DNA of 64,000 nt from Sulfitobacter litoralis (GTDB lineage Bacteria > Pseudomonadota > Alphaproteobacteria > Rhodobacterales > Rhodobacteraceae), in the NCBI RefSeq assembly GCF_900103185.1, contig NZ_FNJD01000014.1, positions 29,628 to 93,627 on the forward strand, in the 5' to 3' direction. This document shows, in pieces, positions 1-8,352 of the stretch. Numbering within the stretch: position 1 is the first letter of the stretch; every line of letters starts with the position of its first letter. The notes under the pieces were generated by a model. That model was given only the letters and a program-made list of their open reading frames with translations. It searched no databases and was not told the DNA's origin. The translations under genes and the position numbers were made by a program.

Positions 1-80
1 CAGGCTGGAGAGCCGGGTCGCGTGCAAAGTGAAGCCCTGCTTTGGTCGTGCTGATCGCGTGATCAGGGCAGGGTGTTTCG

Positions 81-107
81 CTTCATTTTGCCCCTTAAAC
101 TCTCCCC
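81..107. repeat. Degenerate copy of dispersed intergenic repeat
   Basis: Bases 81-90 read CTTCATTTTG, followed by a TTAAACTC core and a C-rich tail. This matches the start of the elements at 28518 and 46794, but here CCAAA is replaced by CCCC and no long G+C hairpin follows. The rest of bases 1-149 shows no gene I can support. Confidence 0.4.
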
Positions 108-149
108 GAAGGGTCGGGTTCGGCAGGGCACTTGGGTGGTGGTGGTGTG

Positions 150-362
150 CTACCTCTTTCGTCCGTCCAGTTCCGCATTAAAAAGCCGCAGTCTTGCGGT
201 TAGGTTTTCCTCGTCAATCACGCTGTTGAAGTTCTCGAAGAGAAATGACAGCGCTTCGCCTTCGTCCAAACCGGCCTCTGCCGCAAATTTCTTGAGACGG
301 CGATAGCCGTCTTCGGTCATGGCAACGGGAAAGCGGCGGGTCAGGCGGAAACGTTTGGGCAA
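150..362 (-). CDS. Small hypothetical protein, 70 aa
   Basis: I do not recognise this protein. It is short, basic at the N-terminus and predicted mostly helical, with the stretch EDGYRRLKKFAAEAGL at about residues 17-32, which resembles the helices of small DNA-binding or antitoxin-like proteins; that is only an impression. The start is a TTG at 360-362 with AAAGGA six bases upstream; an in-frame ATG at 320 is the alternative. It lies 54 bp downstream of the acyl-CoA dehydrogenase on the same strand, so it may be the last gene of that transcript. No function is assigned. Confidence 0.5.
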   Translation of the reverse strand: MPKRFRLTRRFPVAMTEDGYRRLKKFAAEAGLDEGEALSFLFENFNSVIDEENLTARLRLFNAELDGRKR

Positions 363-416
363 GGGGCATCCTTTCAGTCAGCGGAGGGGTGGGGCATGTC
401 CCCACCCCGATGCAGC

Positions 417-2198
417 CTAGAAGTTTGCCGCGTCGAGCGCCATCACAGTATCCGCGCCGGTCTCGATCCGCTTGAGGTGCAGCGCCGTCGCGGGCAGTTG
501 GCGGGCCATGTAGAAACGGCCCGTTGCCAGCTTGGTCTCGTAGAAGGTCGCGTCACCGGTTCCGTCCTTCAGCGCTTTGTTTGCGGCCAGCCCCATTTTT
601 GCCCACATCAGGCCAAGGCAGACATGCCCGAACATATGCATGAAGTCGTTCGACCCCGAGAGCGCGTTGTTCGGGTTCTTCATGCCGTTTTGCATGAAAT
701 ACATGCCGGCCGATTGCAGGTCTTTGCTTGCAGCCTTAAGCGGCTCCATAAAGCTGGCGTCGAATTCGGCGTCCTGGCCGGTGTTTTCCTTGATGAAGTT
801 TTTGACCAAATCAAAGAACGCCATAACGTGTTTGCCGCCATCTTGCGCCAGCTTGCGGCCCACGAGGTCCAGCGCCTGTACGCCATTGGCCCCTTCATAG
901 ATCATGGCAATACGGGCATCGCGGGTGAACTGGGACATGCCCCATTCCTCGATATAGCCGTGGCCGCCATAAACCTGTTGCGCCTTGACGGTCATGTCAT
1001 AGCCGACATCGGTCAAGAAGCCTTTGATAACGGGGGTCATCAGCGACACGAGGCCGTCTGCGTCTTTGTCATCCGCACGGTGTGCCGCGTCGATCAGGCT
1101 GGCCCCCCAAAGGATAAATGCCCGCGCACCTTCGACAAAGGATTTCTGCTCCATCAGGCTGCGGCGGATATCGGGGTGTACGATCAGCGGATCGGCGGGT
1201 TTGTCGGGGTGTTCGGTGCCGGTTACCGCACGGCCTTGCAGGCGGTCGTTGGCGTAGATCAACGCGTTCTGGTAGGCGACATCGGCCTGCGCCAGACCTT
1301 GCATGCCGACGCCGACGCGGGCTTCGTTCATCATGGTGAACATGGCGCGCATGCCTTTGTGTTCGTCGCCCAGCAGGTATCCGACAGCACCGTCATAGTT
1401 CATCACACAGGTTGAGTTGCCGTGGATACCCATCTTTTCCTCGATGGAACCGACGGTAACGGCGTTGCGGTCCCCAAGGGAGCCGTCTTCGTTGACCATG
1501 AATTTAGGCACGATGAACAGCGACACGCCCTTGATGCCTTCGGGGCCGCCGTCGATTTTGGCCAGCACCAAGTGGATGATGTTGTCGGCCATGTCGTGTT
1601 CGCCGGACGAGATAAAGATTTTTTGGCCGGTGATTTTATAGCTGCCGTCGTCTTGTGGGGCTGCCTTGGTACGCATCAGACCCAGATCGGTGCCGCAGTG
1701 GGGCTCTGTGAGGTTCATGGTACCTGTCCATTCGCAGGACACCATGTTTGGCAGATACGTATCTTTTTGCGCGTCGGACCCGTGCGCCAGAATTGCGGAT
1801 GCTGCACCATGGGTCAGACCCTGATACATGGTGAACGCTTGGTTAGAGGCCGAGAACATCTCGCCGACAGCGGTGCCCAGAACGTAGGGCATATTCTGGC
1901 CGCCGTACTGCTCTGGCATATCCAGACCGGTCCAGCCGCCTTCTTTGACCTTTTCAAATGCTTCTTTAAAACCTTTTGGGGTGTAAACGACGCCGTTCTC
2001 CAGACGGCAGCCCTCCCGATCACCGACTGCGTTCAGCGGTGCCAGCACTTCGGAGGTCAGCTTGCCGGCTTCTTCGAGAATGGCAGAGGTGAAATCCGCT
2101 TCAAGCTCGTCGTAGCCGGGGGTCGACGACGCGGTGACGTTCAGCACGTCGTGCAGTACGAATTGCAGATCTTTGATCGGGGCGGTGTAGCTCGGCAT
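417..2198 (-). CDS. Acyl-CoA dehydrogenase, large form with C-terminal extension (FadE/DmdC-like)
   Basis: FAD-dependent enzyme that forms the alpha-beta double bond of an acyl-CoA. The 593 aa length exceeds the usual 380-400 aa and fits the subfamily with an extra C-terminal domain (about residues 470-593), which includes fatty-acyl dehydrogenases and DmdC, the methylmercaptopropionyl-CoA dehydrogenase of roseobacters. Visible motifs are [11 protein letters not shown] at about residue 163 in the flavin-binding middle domain, GGHGYIEE near 412, and IYEGANG, whose Glu at about 435 is the expected catalytic base. I chose the ATG at 2198 because GGGAGA lies just upstream; an in-frame ATG seven codons earlier has no such site. 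A MerR-type regulator lies immediately upstream on the same strand. The true substrate, long-chain acyl-CoA or MMPA-CoA, cannot be settled here. Confidence 0.88.
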   Translation of the reverse strand: MPSYTAPIKDLQFVLHDVLNVTASSTPGYDELEADFTSAILEEAGKLTSEVLAPLNAVGDREGCRLENGVVYTPKGFKEAFEKVKEGGWTGLDMPEQYGGQNMPYVLGTAVGEMFSASNQAFTMYQGLTHGAASAILAHGSDAQKDTYLPNMVSCEWTGTMNLTEPHCGTDLGLMRTKAAPQDDGSYKITGQKIFISSGEHDMADNIIHLVLAKIDGGPEGIKGVSLFIVPKFMVNEDGSLGDRNAVTVGSIEEKMGIHGNSTCVMNYDGAVGYLLGDEHKGMRAMFTMMNEARVGVGMQGLAQADVAYQNALIYANDRLQGRAVTGTEHPDKPADPLIVHPDIRRSLMEQKSFVEGARAFILWGASLIDAAHRADDKDADGLVSLMTPVIKGFLTDVGYDMTVKAQQVYGGHGYIEEWGMSQFTRDARIAMIYEGANGVQALDLVGRKLAQDGGKHVMAFFDLVKNFIKENTGQDAEFDASFMEPLKAASKDLQSAGMYFMQNGMKNPNNALSGSNDFMHMFGHVCLGLMWAKMGLAANKALKDGTGDATFYETKLATGRFYMARQLPATALHLKRIETGADTVMALDAANF

Positions 2199-2285
2199 GT
2201 GGTGTTCTCCCTTGGCCATCTGGCCGTCATTTGGTCAGTATAAATTGGTCGGTGTATAAGGTGATCGGCTGCGCCGGACCGTGGC

Positions 2286-2687
2286 TTATTCTGCCGCGTT
2301 TCGGGCGCTGTTGATGGAGGCGATCATTTTTTCCCCCCATTTTAACTGGTTTTGCAGGTCGTCTATGGCGTTGTTGAGGTCGTCGCGTTGCGCCTCGAGG
2401 TCGGCCAGACGTTCGCGCGCGATGTCATAGGTACGCGCCAATTGGGTCTGTTGCTGGTCACCCATATGATACAGGTCCAGCAACTGACGGATTTCTTCGA
2501 GGCTGAAGCCAAAGCGCTTGCCGCGCAGGATCAGTTTCAGCCGCGCACGGTCGCGTTTGGTAAACAATCGCTTTTGGCCCTGACGTTCAGGGAAAAGCAG
2601 TTCTTTTGCCTCGTAGAACCGCAGGGTGCGCGGGGTGACGTCAAAGGCTGTACACATCTCGCGGATGGTCATCGTAGTGGTCGACAT
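2286..2687 (-). CDS. MerR family transcriptional regulator
   Basis: A 133 aa regulator with an N-terminal winged helix-turn-helix (about residues 6-75; motif FDVTPRTLRFYE) and a C-terminal coiled coil (about 80-125) for dimerisation. No cysteine cluster for metal sensing is seen, so it belongs with the metabolite-responsive or apo-type MerR proteins that often control acyl-CoA degradation genes. It lies directly upstream of the large acyl-CoA dehydrogenase on the same strand, which is its likely target. It is a paralogue of the MerR protein at 4024-4425; both share a Met-Cys-x-x-Phe-Asp-Val-Thr-Pro-Arg-Thr-Leu-Arg core. An imperfect inverted repeat TTCTA-N9-TAGAA sits at 2703-2721 upstream. 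Confidence 0.88.
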   Translation of the reverse strand: MSTTTMTIREMCTAFDVTPRTLRFYEAKELLFPERQGQKRLFTKRDRARLKLILRGKRFGFSLEEIRQLLDLYHMGDQQQTQLARTYDIARERLADLEAQRDDLNNAIDDLQNQLKWGEKMIASINSARNAAE

Positions 2688-2921
2688 ATGGGGTACTCGC
2701 TATTCTATCACATTAGTAGAACGGTCAACTGCGCCTATATGAGGAGCGATATAACCTAGAAGCAAGCTTACGTAATCCAGACGTCACGTCAAACGTTTGC
2801 TTTGCGTTGGGTAATTGCACGTAACCTGACCTAATAGGCTTTTTCTGATACTTTTGTTGATCATGGGGTGTTGCCGCCTAAGTTGTTTGGGGGGAACGCC
2901 AATGGCGACGGGGGAGCGGAC

Positions 2922-3668
2922 ATGCCCAAGAAGTTGGGTTCAGATAGATTTGTGGACCGCCTTAGCGAGGTGCGGAGTGTTTCGGCGCTGTGGTTGCTGG
3001 TGAATCGTTTTGCCAAGGCGCAGGACTTTCGCACGGTGACCTACCATAGTATTGATGTGCAATCCTTGGGGGACTCTAATTTCGGGGCTGTCGCGATCGG
3101 GATTCCGCACGTGTTCCAGCGCATGTACACTGCCGAGCGCCTGTATCTTGACGATCCGTTTCCCGCCTTCGCGGCGTCGCGGATCAGCCCGTTTTTCTGG
3201 CAGGATCTATCGCAGATGACCACGCTGACCGACAAGCAGCAGGCCTACCTGCGCATCGCCAGAGAGCACGGTTTCGCTGATGGGCTTGTCTGTCAGGTCT
3301 TTGGCCCTCAGGCGCGCAACGCATTGGTGAGCATCGGTTTTCACGAGGGCAGACCGCGCCCGTCTCAGGCCGAGGTGACGGCGCTGCAAATGGCGAGCCA
3401 GCTTGCCCATTTGCGCTTTTGTGCATTGGTCGAGGGGCCGGGGGCGTCTTACCGCCGACTGTCCCCGCGCGAGCTAGAGCTGCTGCGCTGGATCGCACGG
3501 GGGAAAAGCAACACGTCAATCGCGCAGATCATGGGCGTATCGAGGCATACGGTTGATACGATCATGCGGCGTTTGTTCGGCAAACTGGACGTGACCGACC
3601 GGACGCGCGCTGCAGTGAGGGGGTTGGCTTTCGGCTTGATTGATCAATCCCTCGACAACCTGGCCTGA
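2922..3668 (+). CDS. LuxR family regulator with autoinducer-binding domain (LuxR solo)
   Basis: A 248 aa regulator with an N-terminal ligand-binding domain (about residues 20-165) and a C-terminal GerE-type helix-turn-helix (about 180-240). In TraR numbering, Tyr61, Asp70, Pro71, Trp85 and Gly113 are present (motifs YLDDP, PFFW, HGFADG), as are the DNA-binding-domain Glu178, Leu182 and Gly188 (RELELLRWIARGK). The position of Trp57 is Phe. No luxI-type synthase is in the window, so it is an orphan. The ATG at 2922 follows GGGGGAG; a GTG at 2868 is in frame but lacks a good site. Its neighbours are two acyl-thioester gene groups, each with a MerR regulator. Whether it binds an acyl-homoserine lactone or another ligand is unknown. 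Confidence 0.9.
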   Translation: MPKKLGSDRFVDRLSEVRSVSALWLLVNRFAKAQDFRTVTYHSIDVQSLGDSNFGAVAIGIPHVFQRMYTAERLYLDDPFPAFAASRISPFFWQDLSQMTTLTDKQQAYLRIAREHGFADGLVCQVFGPQARNALVSIGFHEGRPRPSQAEVTALQMASQLAHLRFCALVEGPGASYRRLSPRELELLRWIARGKSNTSIAQIMGVSRHTVDTIMRRLFGKLDVTDRTRAAVRGLAFGLIDQSLDNLA

Positions 3669-3676
3669 GACCACCT

Positions 3677-3706
3677 GCGCATGTCGCGTAGCTACGGGAC
3701 ATGCGC
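3677..3706. other. 30-bp near-perfect dyad after the luxR-type gene
   Basis: GCGCATGTC at 3677-3685 pairs with GACATGCGC at 3698-3706. The centre, CGTAGCTACG at 3687-3696, is itself a perfect palindrome, so the element could form a stem of about 14 bp with one G-G mismatch. No run of T follows. It may be a terminator for the luxR-type gene or a protein-binding site ahead of the next small gene. Confidence 0.55.
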
Positions 3707-3743
3707 CCGGTCTGGTCGCAGCATAGGTATGGCAGCTTCTTAA

Positions 3744-4007
3744 ATGAGAGTGGACAGCCCCGTGGCCCAGAATAAGACCTCGATCCCTTCGGTGATCCCG
3801 ACTGCAATTGATCTGACGCAAAGCATGGGGATTTCAGCCTCTTCGGCGTCGAAGGGGCTTTTGGACGCTGCAAAGCTGGCCGAGGACGTGGCCTATGAAT
3901 TTGCCGCTAATCTGGACGCGGATTCGCTGACAGAGTTAATTGTTGCGGCGGCTGACCTGACACGTCTGTCCGATGTGATGCGCCGTATGGCAGCGCGTCA
4001 GGTCTGA
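3744..4007 (+). CDS. Small hypothetical protein, up to 87 aa
   Basis: I do not recognise this protein. It is predicted largely helical from about residue 35 (ASKGLLDAAKLAEDVAYEFA) to the end, acidic in the middle, with no signal peptide, membrane segment or cysteine. The start is uncertain: the ATG at 3744 has no clear ribosome site, and in-frame GTG codons at 3750 and 3762 are possible. It sits between the LuxR regulator (same strand, 75 bp upstream, separated by a 30-bp dyad) and a convergent MerR gene. It could be a small partner of the LuxR protein, but that is inference from position only. Confidence 0.45.
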   Translation: MRVDSPVAQNKTSIPSVIPTAIDLTQSMGISASSASKGLLDAAKLAEDVAYEFAANLDADSLTELIVAAADLTRLSDVMRRMAARQV

Positions 4008-4023
4008 GCTTTGCGGGGCGGCG

Positions 4024-4425
4024 CTAGTGGTCCGACTCGCCTTTTGACGCGCATTTGGCCAATGCGGCTTCGGTATCATCGCGCGACTTTTGCAGCTCTT
4101 CTATGGCTTCTTCCAATTGCTTGCGCTGTTCTGCCAACTCTCCCAATTGGCGGTCCGCGCTGACCACCCAAGCCCGCATTTGAGCTTCGGTGCCTTCATT
4201 TTCATAGATCAGCAACCACTGCCGGATACCTTCTAGGGAATACCCGAACTTACGCCCCCGCATGATCAACTTCATGCGCGCGATTTCCCGGGCACCATAG
4301 CTGCGTGACCGTCCCTCACGCTCGGGGTGGAGCAGTTCTATATACTCGTAGTAGCGCAGCGTGCGCGGCGTGACGTCAAACTCCGCACACATTTCTTTAA
4401 AGTTCAGGCGTTTGTCGGTCATCAT
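4024..4425 (-). CDS. MerR family transcriptional regulator
   Basis: A 133 aa paralogue of the regulator at 2286-2687. The winged helix-turn-helix lies at about residues 8-78 (FDVTPRTLRYYE, then GRKFGYSLEGIRQW) and a Gln/Glu/Lys-rich coiled coil at about 85-125. One C-terminal Cys is present (about residue 127), but no metal-binding pair. The start ATG at 4425 follows GAGGAG; a second ATG at 4422 is equally usable. It is divergent from two hotdog thioesterase genes and the MATE gene, so it probably controls them and itself. A perfect palindrome, AGTTTC-G-GAAACT, lies at 4435-4447 next to its ribosome site. Confidence 0.87.
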   Translation of the reverse strand: MMTDKRLNFKEMCAEFDVTPRTLRYYEYIELLHPEREGRSRSYGAREIARMKLIMRGRKFGYSLEGIRQWLLIYENEGTEAQMRAWVVSADRQLGELAEQRKQLEEAIEELQKSRDDTEAALAKCASKGESDH

Positions 4426-4434
4426 GGTCTCCTC

Positions 4435-4447
4435 AGTTTCGGAAACT
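4435..4447. promoter_or_regulatory. Palindrome in merR-thioesterase intergenic region, possible operator
   Basis: AGTTTC-G-GAAACT is a perfect 13-bp dyad that lies in the 111-bp region between the divergent merR gene and the first thioesterase gene, ten bases upstream of the merR start codon. Assignment as the MerR operator is inference from position. Confidence 0.35.
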
Positions 4448-4536
4448 ATGCGGTTCACTTTCCAAGCGCAACACTGGGGTTGCTCTTGCTTGGTCGCTCG
4501 GTTGATATGGGGGGAATAACGCCAAGGAAGCAAAAA

Positions 4537-4959
4537 ATGTCAGACAAACTTCGCATTGCCAAGCAGTTCATCTCCGCGCTGCCCTACAGTGGGGCTTTGG
4601 GGATGGAGCTGCAAGAGCTGGATGGCGGGGTCTCTGTGATCGACATGCCGTATGATGAAAGACTGGTCGGCGATCCGCGCACGGGTGTCTTGCATGGCGG
4701 GGCCGTGTCGGCGTTGATGGATACCTGCTGCGGGGCCGCGGTGATGAGCCACCCCAGCAATCCCGGCGGCACGGCAACCATCGACCTGCGCATAGAATAC
4801 CTGCGGGCGGCTGTGCCGGGGCAGCGCATTACCGCGCGGGCGGAATGTTATCACGTAACGCGGTCGGTCGCCTTTGTGCGTGCCACAGCGCGAGATGAAG
4901 AAGACGGCAGCCCGGTCGCCACCGCCACCGGCAGTTTCACCGTGGAGGGCAAACGATGA
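4537..4959 (+). CDS. PaaI family hotdog thioesterase
   Basis: A 140 aa hotdog-fold acyl-CoA thioesterase of the PaaI/4HBT group. The family helix motif is visible as GVLHGGAVSALMDTCCG (about residues 50-66), where HGG and the following Asp are the usual active-site region, and strand TIDLRIEYLR follows at about 80-90. The ATG at 4537 fits the family length of 130-140 aa; upstream AAGGAAG supplies a ribosome site. It overlaps the next thioesterase gene by 4 bp (ATGA), so the two are probably translated together. Substrate not predictable; aryl- or medium-chain acyl-CoA is usual for the family. Confidence 0.88.
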   Translation: MSDKLRIAKQFISALPYSGALGMELQELDGGVSVIDMPYDERLVGDPRTGVLHGGAVSALMDTCCGAAVMSHPSNPGGTATIDLRIEYLRAAVPGQRITARAECYHVTRSVAFVRATARDEEDGSPVATATGSFTVEGKR

Positions 4960-5468
4960 GCACACGTCGCAAACCCGAAACCGTACAGGTCGTCAAAAAG
5001 CGCCGTGATGCGGCCTTGCGTGCGCTGGTGGACGGCGTGCCCTATATCACCTTTCTAGGCATCCAGTTCGATCGTCGCGGGGACGAGCTGACTGGCATCT
5101 TGCCCTATTCAGACAAGCTGATCGGCAACCCGATGCTGCAGGCGTTGCACGGCGGGGCGACGGCGTCATTTCTCGAGGTCACGTCGATCATCACGCTCAG
5201 CTGGGAACACCTGTGGGCCGATCTGGAATCCGGCGCGCTTGCCGTGGACGAAATGGACGCGACGCATCTGCCACGTTTGCCTAAAACGATTGATTTTACC
5301 GTTGATTATCTGCGGTCCGGCTTGCCGCGTGACGCCTATGCGCGGGCGCGGATCAACCGATCGGGGCGGCGCTATGCGTCGGTGCATGTCGAAGCATGGC
5401 AAGACAACCGCTCGAAGCTTTTCGCGCAGGCCACGGGGCATTTTCTGATGCCGCAAAGCCGTGACTGA
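4956..5468 (+). CDS. PaaI-like hotdog thioesterase, second copy
   Basis: A 170 aa hotdog protein related to the preceding gene but about 30 residues longer, with a charged N-terminal extension (RRKPETVQVVKKRRDAALR). The core motif LQALHGGATASFLEV lies at about residues 62-76, where the acidic residue after the helix start is Glu instead of Asp. The insertion around residues 88-105 (DLESGALAVDEMDATHLP) is unusual for small PaaI proteins. It starts in a 4-bp overlap with the upstream thioesterase and overlaps the downstream MATE gene by 8 bp. The pair may act as a hetero-oligomer, which is inference. Confidence 0.82.
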   Translation: MSTRRKPETVQVVKKRRDAALRALVDGVPYITFLGIQFDRRGDELTGILPYSDKLIGNPMLQALHGGATASFLEVTSIITLSWEHLWADLESGALAVDEMDATHLPRLPKTIDFTVDYLRSGLPRDAYARARINRSGRRYASVHVEAWQDNRSKLFAQATGHFLMPQSRD

Positions 5469-6825
5469 CGCGATCCCCAAGGGCGAGGTCAGCGCCGTCG
5501 CCCTTGGCAAACTTTCTGCCAAAGAAGTCGTCACGCACCGCCGTGTGCTGAACATCGCCATCCCCATTGTCATCTCGAACGCCACAGTCCCCATTTTAGG
5601 GGCGGTCGATACAGGCGTGGTGGGGCAGATCGGATTAGCGGCCCCCATCGGTGCTGTGGGCATTGGCGCGATCATCCTGTCTTCGCTCTACTGGGTATTC
5701 GGCTTTCTGCGCATGGGCACCGTGGGGCTAACTGCGCAGGCGGCAGGGAATAATGACGATGCAGAGGTCGCAGCCCTGCTGACGCGCGGGCTGCTGATCG
5801 GCGGGCTGGCGGGCTTGGCACTGGTTTTGCTGCAACTGCCGCTGTTCTGGGCGGCGTTCCAGGCGTCTCCGGCCAGCGCAGAGGTTGAAACGCTCGCACG
5901 GTCCTACATGGGCATCCGCATCTGGTCCGCGCCGGCGGCGATTGCGATCTATGCGATAACCGGCTGGTTGATCGCCCAAGAGCGTACCCGTGCCGTCCTG
6001 GTGGTACAGCTGTGGATGAACGGCATGAACATCTTGCTGGACCTGTGGTTTGTGCTGGGGCTGGATTGGGGCATCGAAGGGGTCGCCATCGCGACGTTTC
6101 TGGCCGAATGGACGGGGGCGGCGCTTGGGCTGTGGTTCTGCCGCGCCGCTTTTGCCGTGCCCGCGTGGCGAGACTGGGTGCAGGTTTTCGACAGACCGCG
6201 CTGGATCAAAATGATGAAGGTCAACGGCGACATCCTTGTGCGGTCCCTATTGCTACAGTCGATATTCGTCTCGTTCCTGTTTCTGGGGTCGGGCTTGGGC
6301 GACGTCAAGCTCGCGGCCAATCAGGTGCTTTTGCAATTTTTGATGATAACGGCCTTTGCGCTGGACGGGTTCGCCTTTGCTGCCGAGGCGTTGGTCGGGC
6401 GTGCCATGGGCGGCAAGCAACGCGATATCTTGCGTCGCGGTGCGCTGCTGACCAGCGGCTGGGGCCTGTTGGCCTGCGCACTGATGACGATTGCCTTCGC
6501 ATGGGGCGGCGGCATGATCATTGATCTGATGACCACCGCGCCGCTGGTGCGGGCAGAGGCGCGGGTGTTCCTGCCCTATATGGTCGCGGCCCCGTTGCTG
6601 GGGTGGGCATCATGGATGCTGGACGGGATTTTCATCGGGGCCACACGGTCGCGGGACATGCGCAACATGATGGCGGTGTCGTTTGTGATTTACTGTGCGT
6701 GTGCGGCAGTGCTGGTCCCGTGGCTGGGCAATCACGGGCTGTGGATTTCGCTTCTGGTGTCCTTTGTCGCCCGTGGCGTGACACTGGGGCTGCGCTACCC
6801 TGCGCTGGAACGTGCCGCGGGCTAG
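5461..6825 (+). CDS. MATE family multidrug/toxin efflux transporter (DinF-type)
   Basis: A 454 aa inner-membrane antiporter with about twelve hydrophobic segments arranged as two six-helix halves. The first repeat begins at NIAIPIVISNATVPILGAVDTGVVG (written here as two parts, NIAIPIVISNATV and PILGAVDTGVVG, residues about 30-55), the typical MATE opening with the Asp-Thr pair. It starts with GTG at 5461, inside the end of the thioesterase gene, so it belongs to the same transcript. An organic substrate released by the thioesterases could be its cargo, but that is only inference from the operon. It ends 55 bp from the convergent pyrD. Confidence 0.9.
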   Translation: MTDAIPKGEVSAVALGKLSAKEVVTHRRVLNIAIPIVISNATVPILGAVDTGVVGQIGLAAPIGAVGIGAIILSSLYWVFGFLRMGTVGLTAQAAGNNDDAEVAALLTRGLLIGGLAGLALVLLQLPLFWAAFQASPASAEVETLARSYMGIRIWSAPAAIAIYAITGWLIAQERTRAVLVVQLWMNGMNILLDLWFVLGLDWGIEGVAIATFLAEWTGAALGLWFCRAAFAVPAWRDWVQVFDRPRWIKMMKVNGDILVRSLLLQSIFVSFLFLGSGLGDVKLAANQVLLQFLMITAFALDGFAFAAEALVGRAMGGKQRDILRRGALLTSGWGLLACALMTIAFAWGGGMIIDLMTTAPLVRAEARVFLPYMVAAPLLGWASWMLDGIFIGATRSRDMRNMMAVSFVIYCACAAVLVPWLGNHGLWISLLVSFVARGVTLGLRYPALERAAG

Positions 6826-6880
6826 GAGACGTTGTGCCGAGGGTCGGGGCAGCGTCGCTTGAACGGCGCCCCGAATTCCA

Positions 6881-7924
6881 TCAAAGCCAAGCGCTGCGGT
6901 TACAACCGACGGCATCGGCGACGGTGTCAAATCCGTCTTGCTTCAATAGCTTATCGATCCCTTTGGCGATGTCCGATGCCAGCGACAGACCGCCATAGAC
7001 CAGCGCGGTATAAAGCTGCACCGCCGATGCACCTGCGCAAATCTTGGCATAGGCATCTTCGGCCGAGCTGATGCCCCCGACGCCCACCAGTGGAATATCC
7101 GTGAGGGTAGATAGTCGCGCCAACACACGGGTGGACTTTTCGAACAGGGGCGCGCCCGACAGCCCGCCCATCTGGTCGCGCTGCGCGTTCTTCAGGCCGG
7201 CGCGGTCCAGTGTTGTGTTGGTGGCAATGATCGCTGCGACATCTGCGTCATTTGCAACCTCGGCCACATCGGCGATCTCTGCCTCGGTCAGGTCGGGGGC
7301 GATTTTCAGGAACACGGGCGTATCGCCGCGGACCTCCATAACGCCGGCCAAAAGCGCGGCAAGGGCGGCCTTGCCCTGAAGGTCGCGCAGCTTTTCGGTG
7401 TTGGGCGATGATACATTGACTGTGGCGAAATCGACGTGGTCGCGGGCCAGCTCCATCACGCGGGCGAAATCGGCGGCGCGGTCGGTGCTGGTCTTGTTGG
7501 CCCCAAGGTTCAGCCCCACGGGCACACCCGCGCCGCGGCGTGCCAGACGGGTGCAGATCGCCTGCATGCCTTCGTTGTTAAAGCCAAAGCGGTTGATCGC
7601 CGCGCGGTCCTCGGTCAGGCGGAACAGACGGGGTTTGTCATTGCCGGGTTGGGGCAGGGGCGTGGCGGCCCCCACTTCGATAAAGCCGAAACCCGCGTTG
7701 GACAGCGGCGCGACGGCGGTGGCGTTTTTGTCAAACCCCGCAGCAAGCCCGACGGGGTTCGGCAGGCTCATCCCCGCCAGCGAGGTCTTTAGCCGCTTTG
7801 ACGTGACCGGACCGGGCGCGGGCGCAAGGCCAAGCCGCAGTGCGGTGATCGCCAGACCATGCGCAGTTTCAGGATCTACCTGATGCAGGGCGCGCAGCCC
7901 CAGCTGCTCGACCATACGCTTCAT
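6881..7924 (-). CDS. pyrD: Dihydroorotate dehydrogenase, quinone type (class 2)
   Basis: Oxidises dihydroorotate to orotate in pyrimidine synthesis, passing electrons through FMN to membrane quinones. The 347 aa protein has the class 2 N-terminal helical extension (residues about 1-40), the FMN/substrate motif GFDKNATA near 63, and [11 protein letters not shown] near 172, whose Ser is the class 2 catalytic base. C-terminal [19 protein letters not shown] is the phosphate-binding loop region. It overlaps the upstream DUF1330 gene by 4 bp, so the pyrD transcript probably begins at the DUF952 gene. Confidence 0.96.
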   Translation of the reverse strand: MKRMVEQLGLRALHQVDPETAHGLAITALRLGLAPAPGPVTSKRLKTSLAGMSLPNPVGLAAGFDKNATAVAPLSNAGFGFIEVGAATPLPQPGNDKPRLFRLTEDRAAINRFGFNNEGMQAICTRLARRGAGVPVGLNLGANKTSTDRAADFARVMELARDHVDFATVNVSSPNTEKLRDLQGKAALAALLAGVMEVRGDTPVFLKIAPDLTEAEIADVAEVANDADVAAIIATNTTLDRAGLKNAQRDQMGGLSGAPLFEKSTRVLARLSTLTDIPLVGVGGISSAEDAYAKICAGASAVQLYTALVYGGLSLASDIAKGIDKLLKQDGFDTVADAVGCNRSAWL

Positions 7925-8352
7925 GCAAATTCATCCGTTAGGGGCAGCGGGGCGCTGCGGATCAGGCGCGATGTGACAACCGCAGCCTGACGGTGCACCA
8001 CTGCCTGTTTGTACCGCGGGTCCGAGATCATCTGCAAAAACGCGTGTGCGTTGGGGTATTGCGCGATGAACATCACATCCCACGCCTCGTCCGAGGGGCC
8101 GATCAAGGTCGTCTCGAACTGGCCACGCCACAGGATCGACCCGCCGACATCTGCCAGCACCGGCCCACTTTCCGCGCCGTAATTCTTGTAGGCTTGCGCC
8201 CCTGTCAGCGCTTTGGCCGCCAATGCGTGATCGTCGGGGTAGGCGGCCGTGTCGCGCAGTTTGACAAGGTTCACCATGTTCAGCGGCGTGTCGCGGTCCA
8301 GCCCCTTAAAGGCATCAAACTGGGCGCGATCCGGGTCAATATAGCCTGTCAT
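7921..8352 (-). CDS. DUF1330 domain protein
   Basis: A 143 aa protein with the dimeric ferredoxin-like alpha-beta fold of DUF1330. Typical segments are [11 protein letters not shown] at about 25-35, YKNYG near 56 and the C-terminal [18 protein letters not shown] followed by [14 protein letters not shown] (about 90-122). Function of the family is unknown; oxidoreductase-like or ligand-binding roles have been proposed. It overlaps DUF952 upstream by one base and pyrD downstream by 4 bp. Confidence 0.85.
   Translation of the reverse strand: MTGYIDPDRAQFDAFKGLDRDTPLNMVNLVKLRDTAAYPDDHALAAKALTGAQAYKNYGAESGPVLADVGGSILWRGQFETTLIGPSDEAWDVMFIAQYPNAHAFLQMISDPRYKQAVVHRQAAVVTSRLIRSAPLPLTDEFA

Noticed and set aside
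396..1415. 339-codon frame opposite the large acyl-CoA dehydrogenase
   Set aside because: It lies wholly inside the antisense of a confident gene and has no ribosome site or domain.
2222..2285. Possible inverted repeats upstream of the acyl-CoA dehydrogenase as a MerR site
   Set aside because: Only weak, unequal half sites are visible; I could not tell them from chance.
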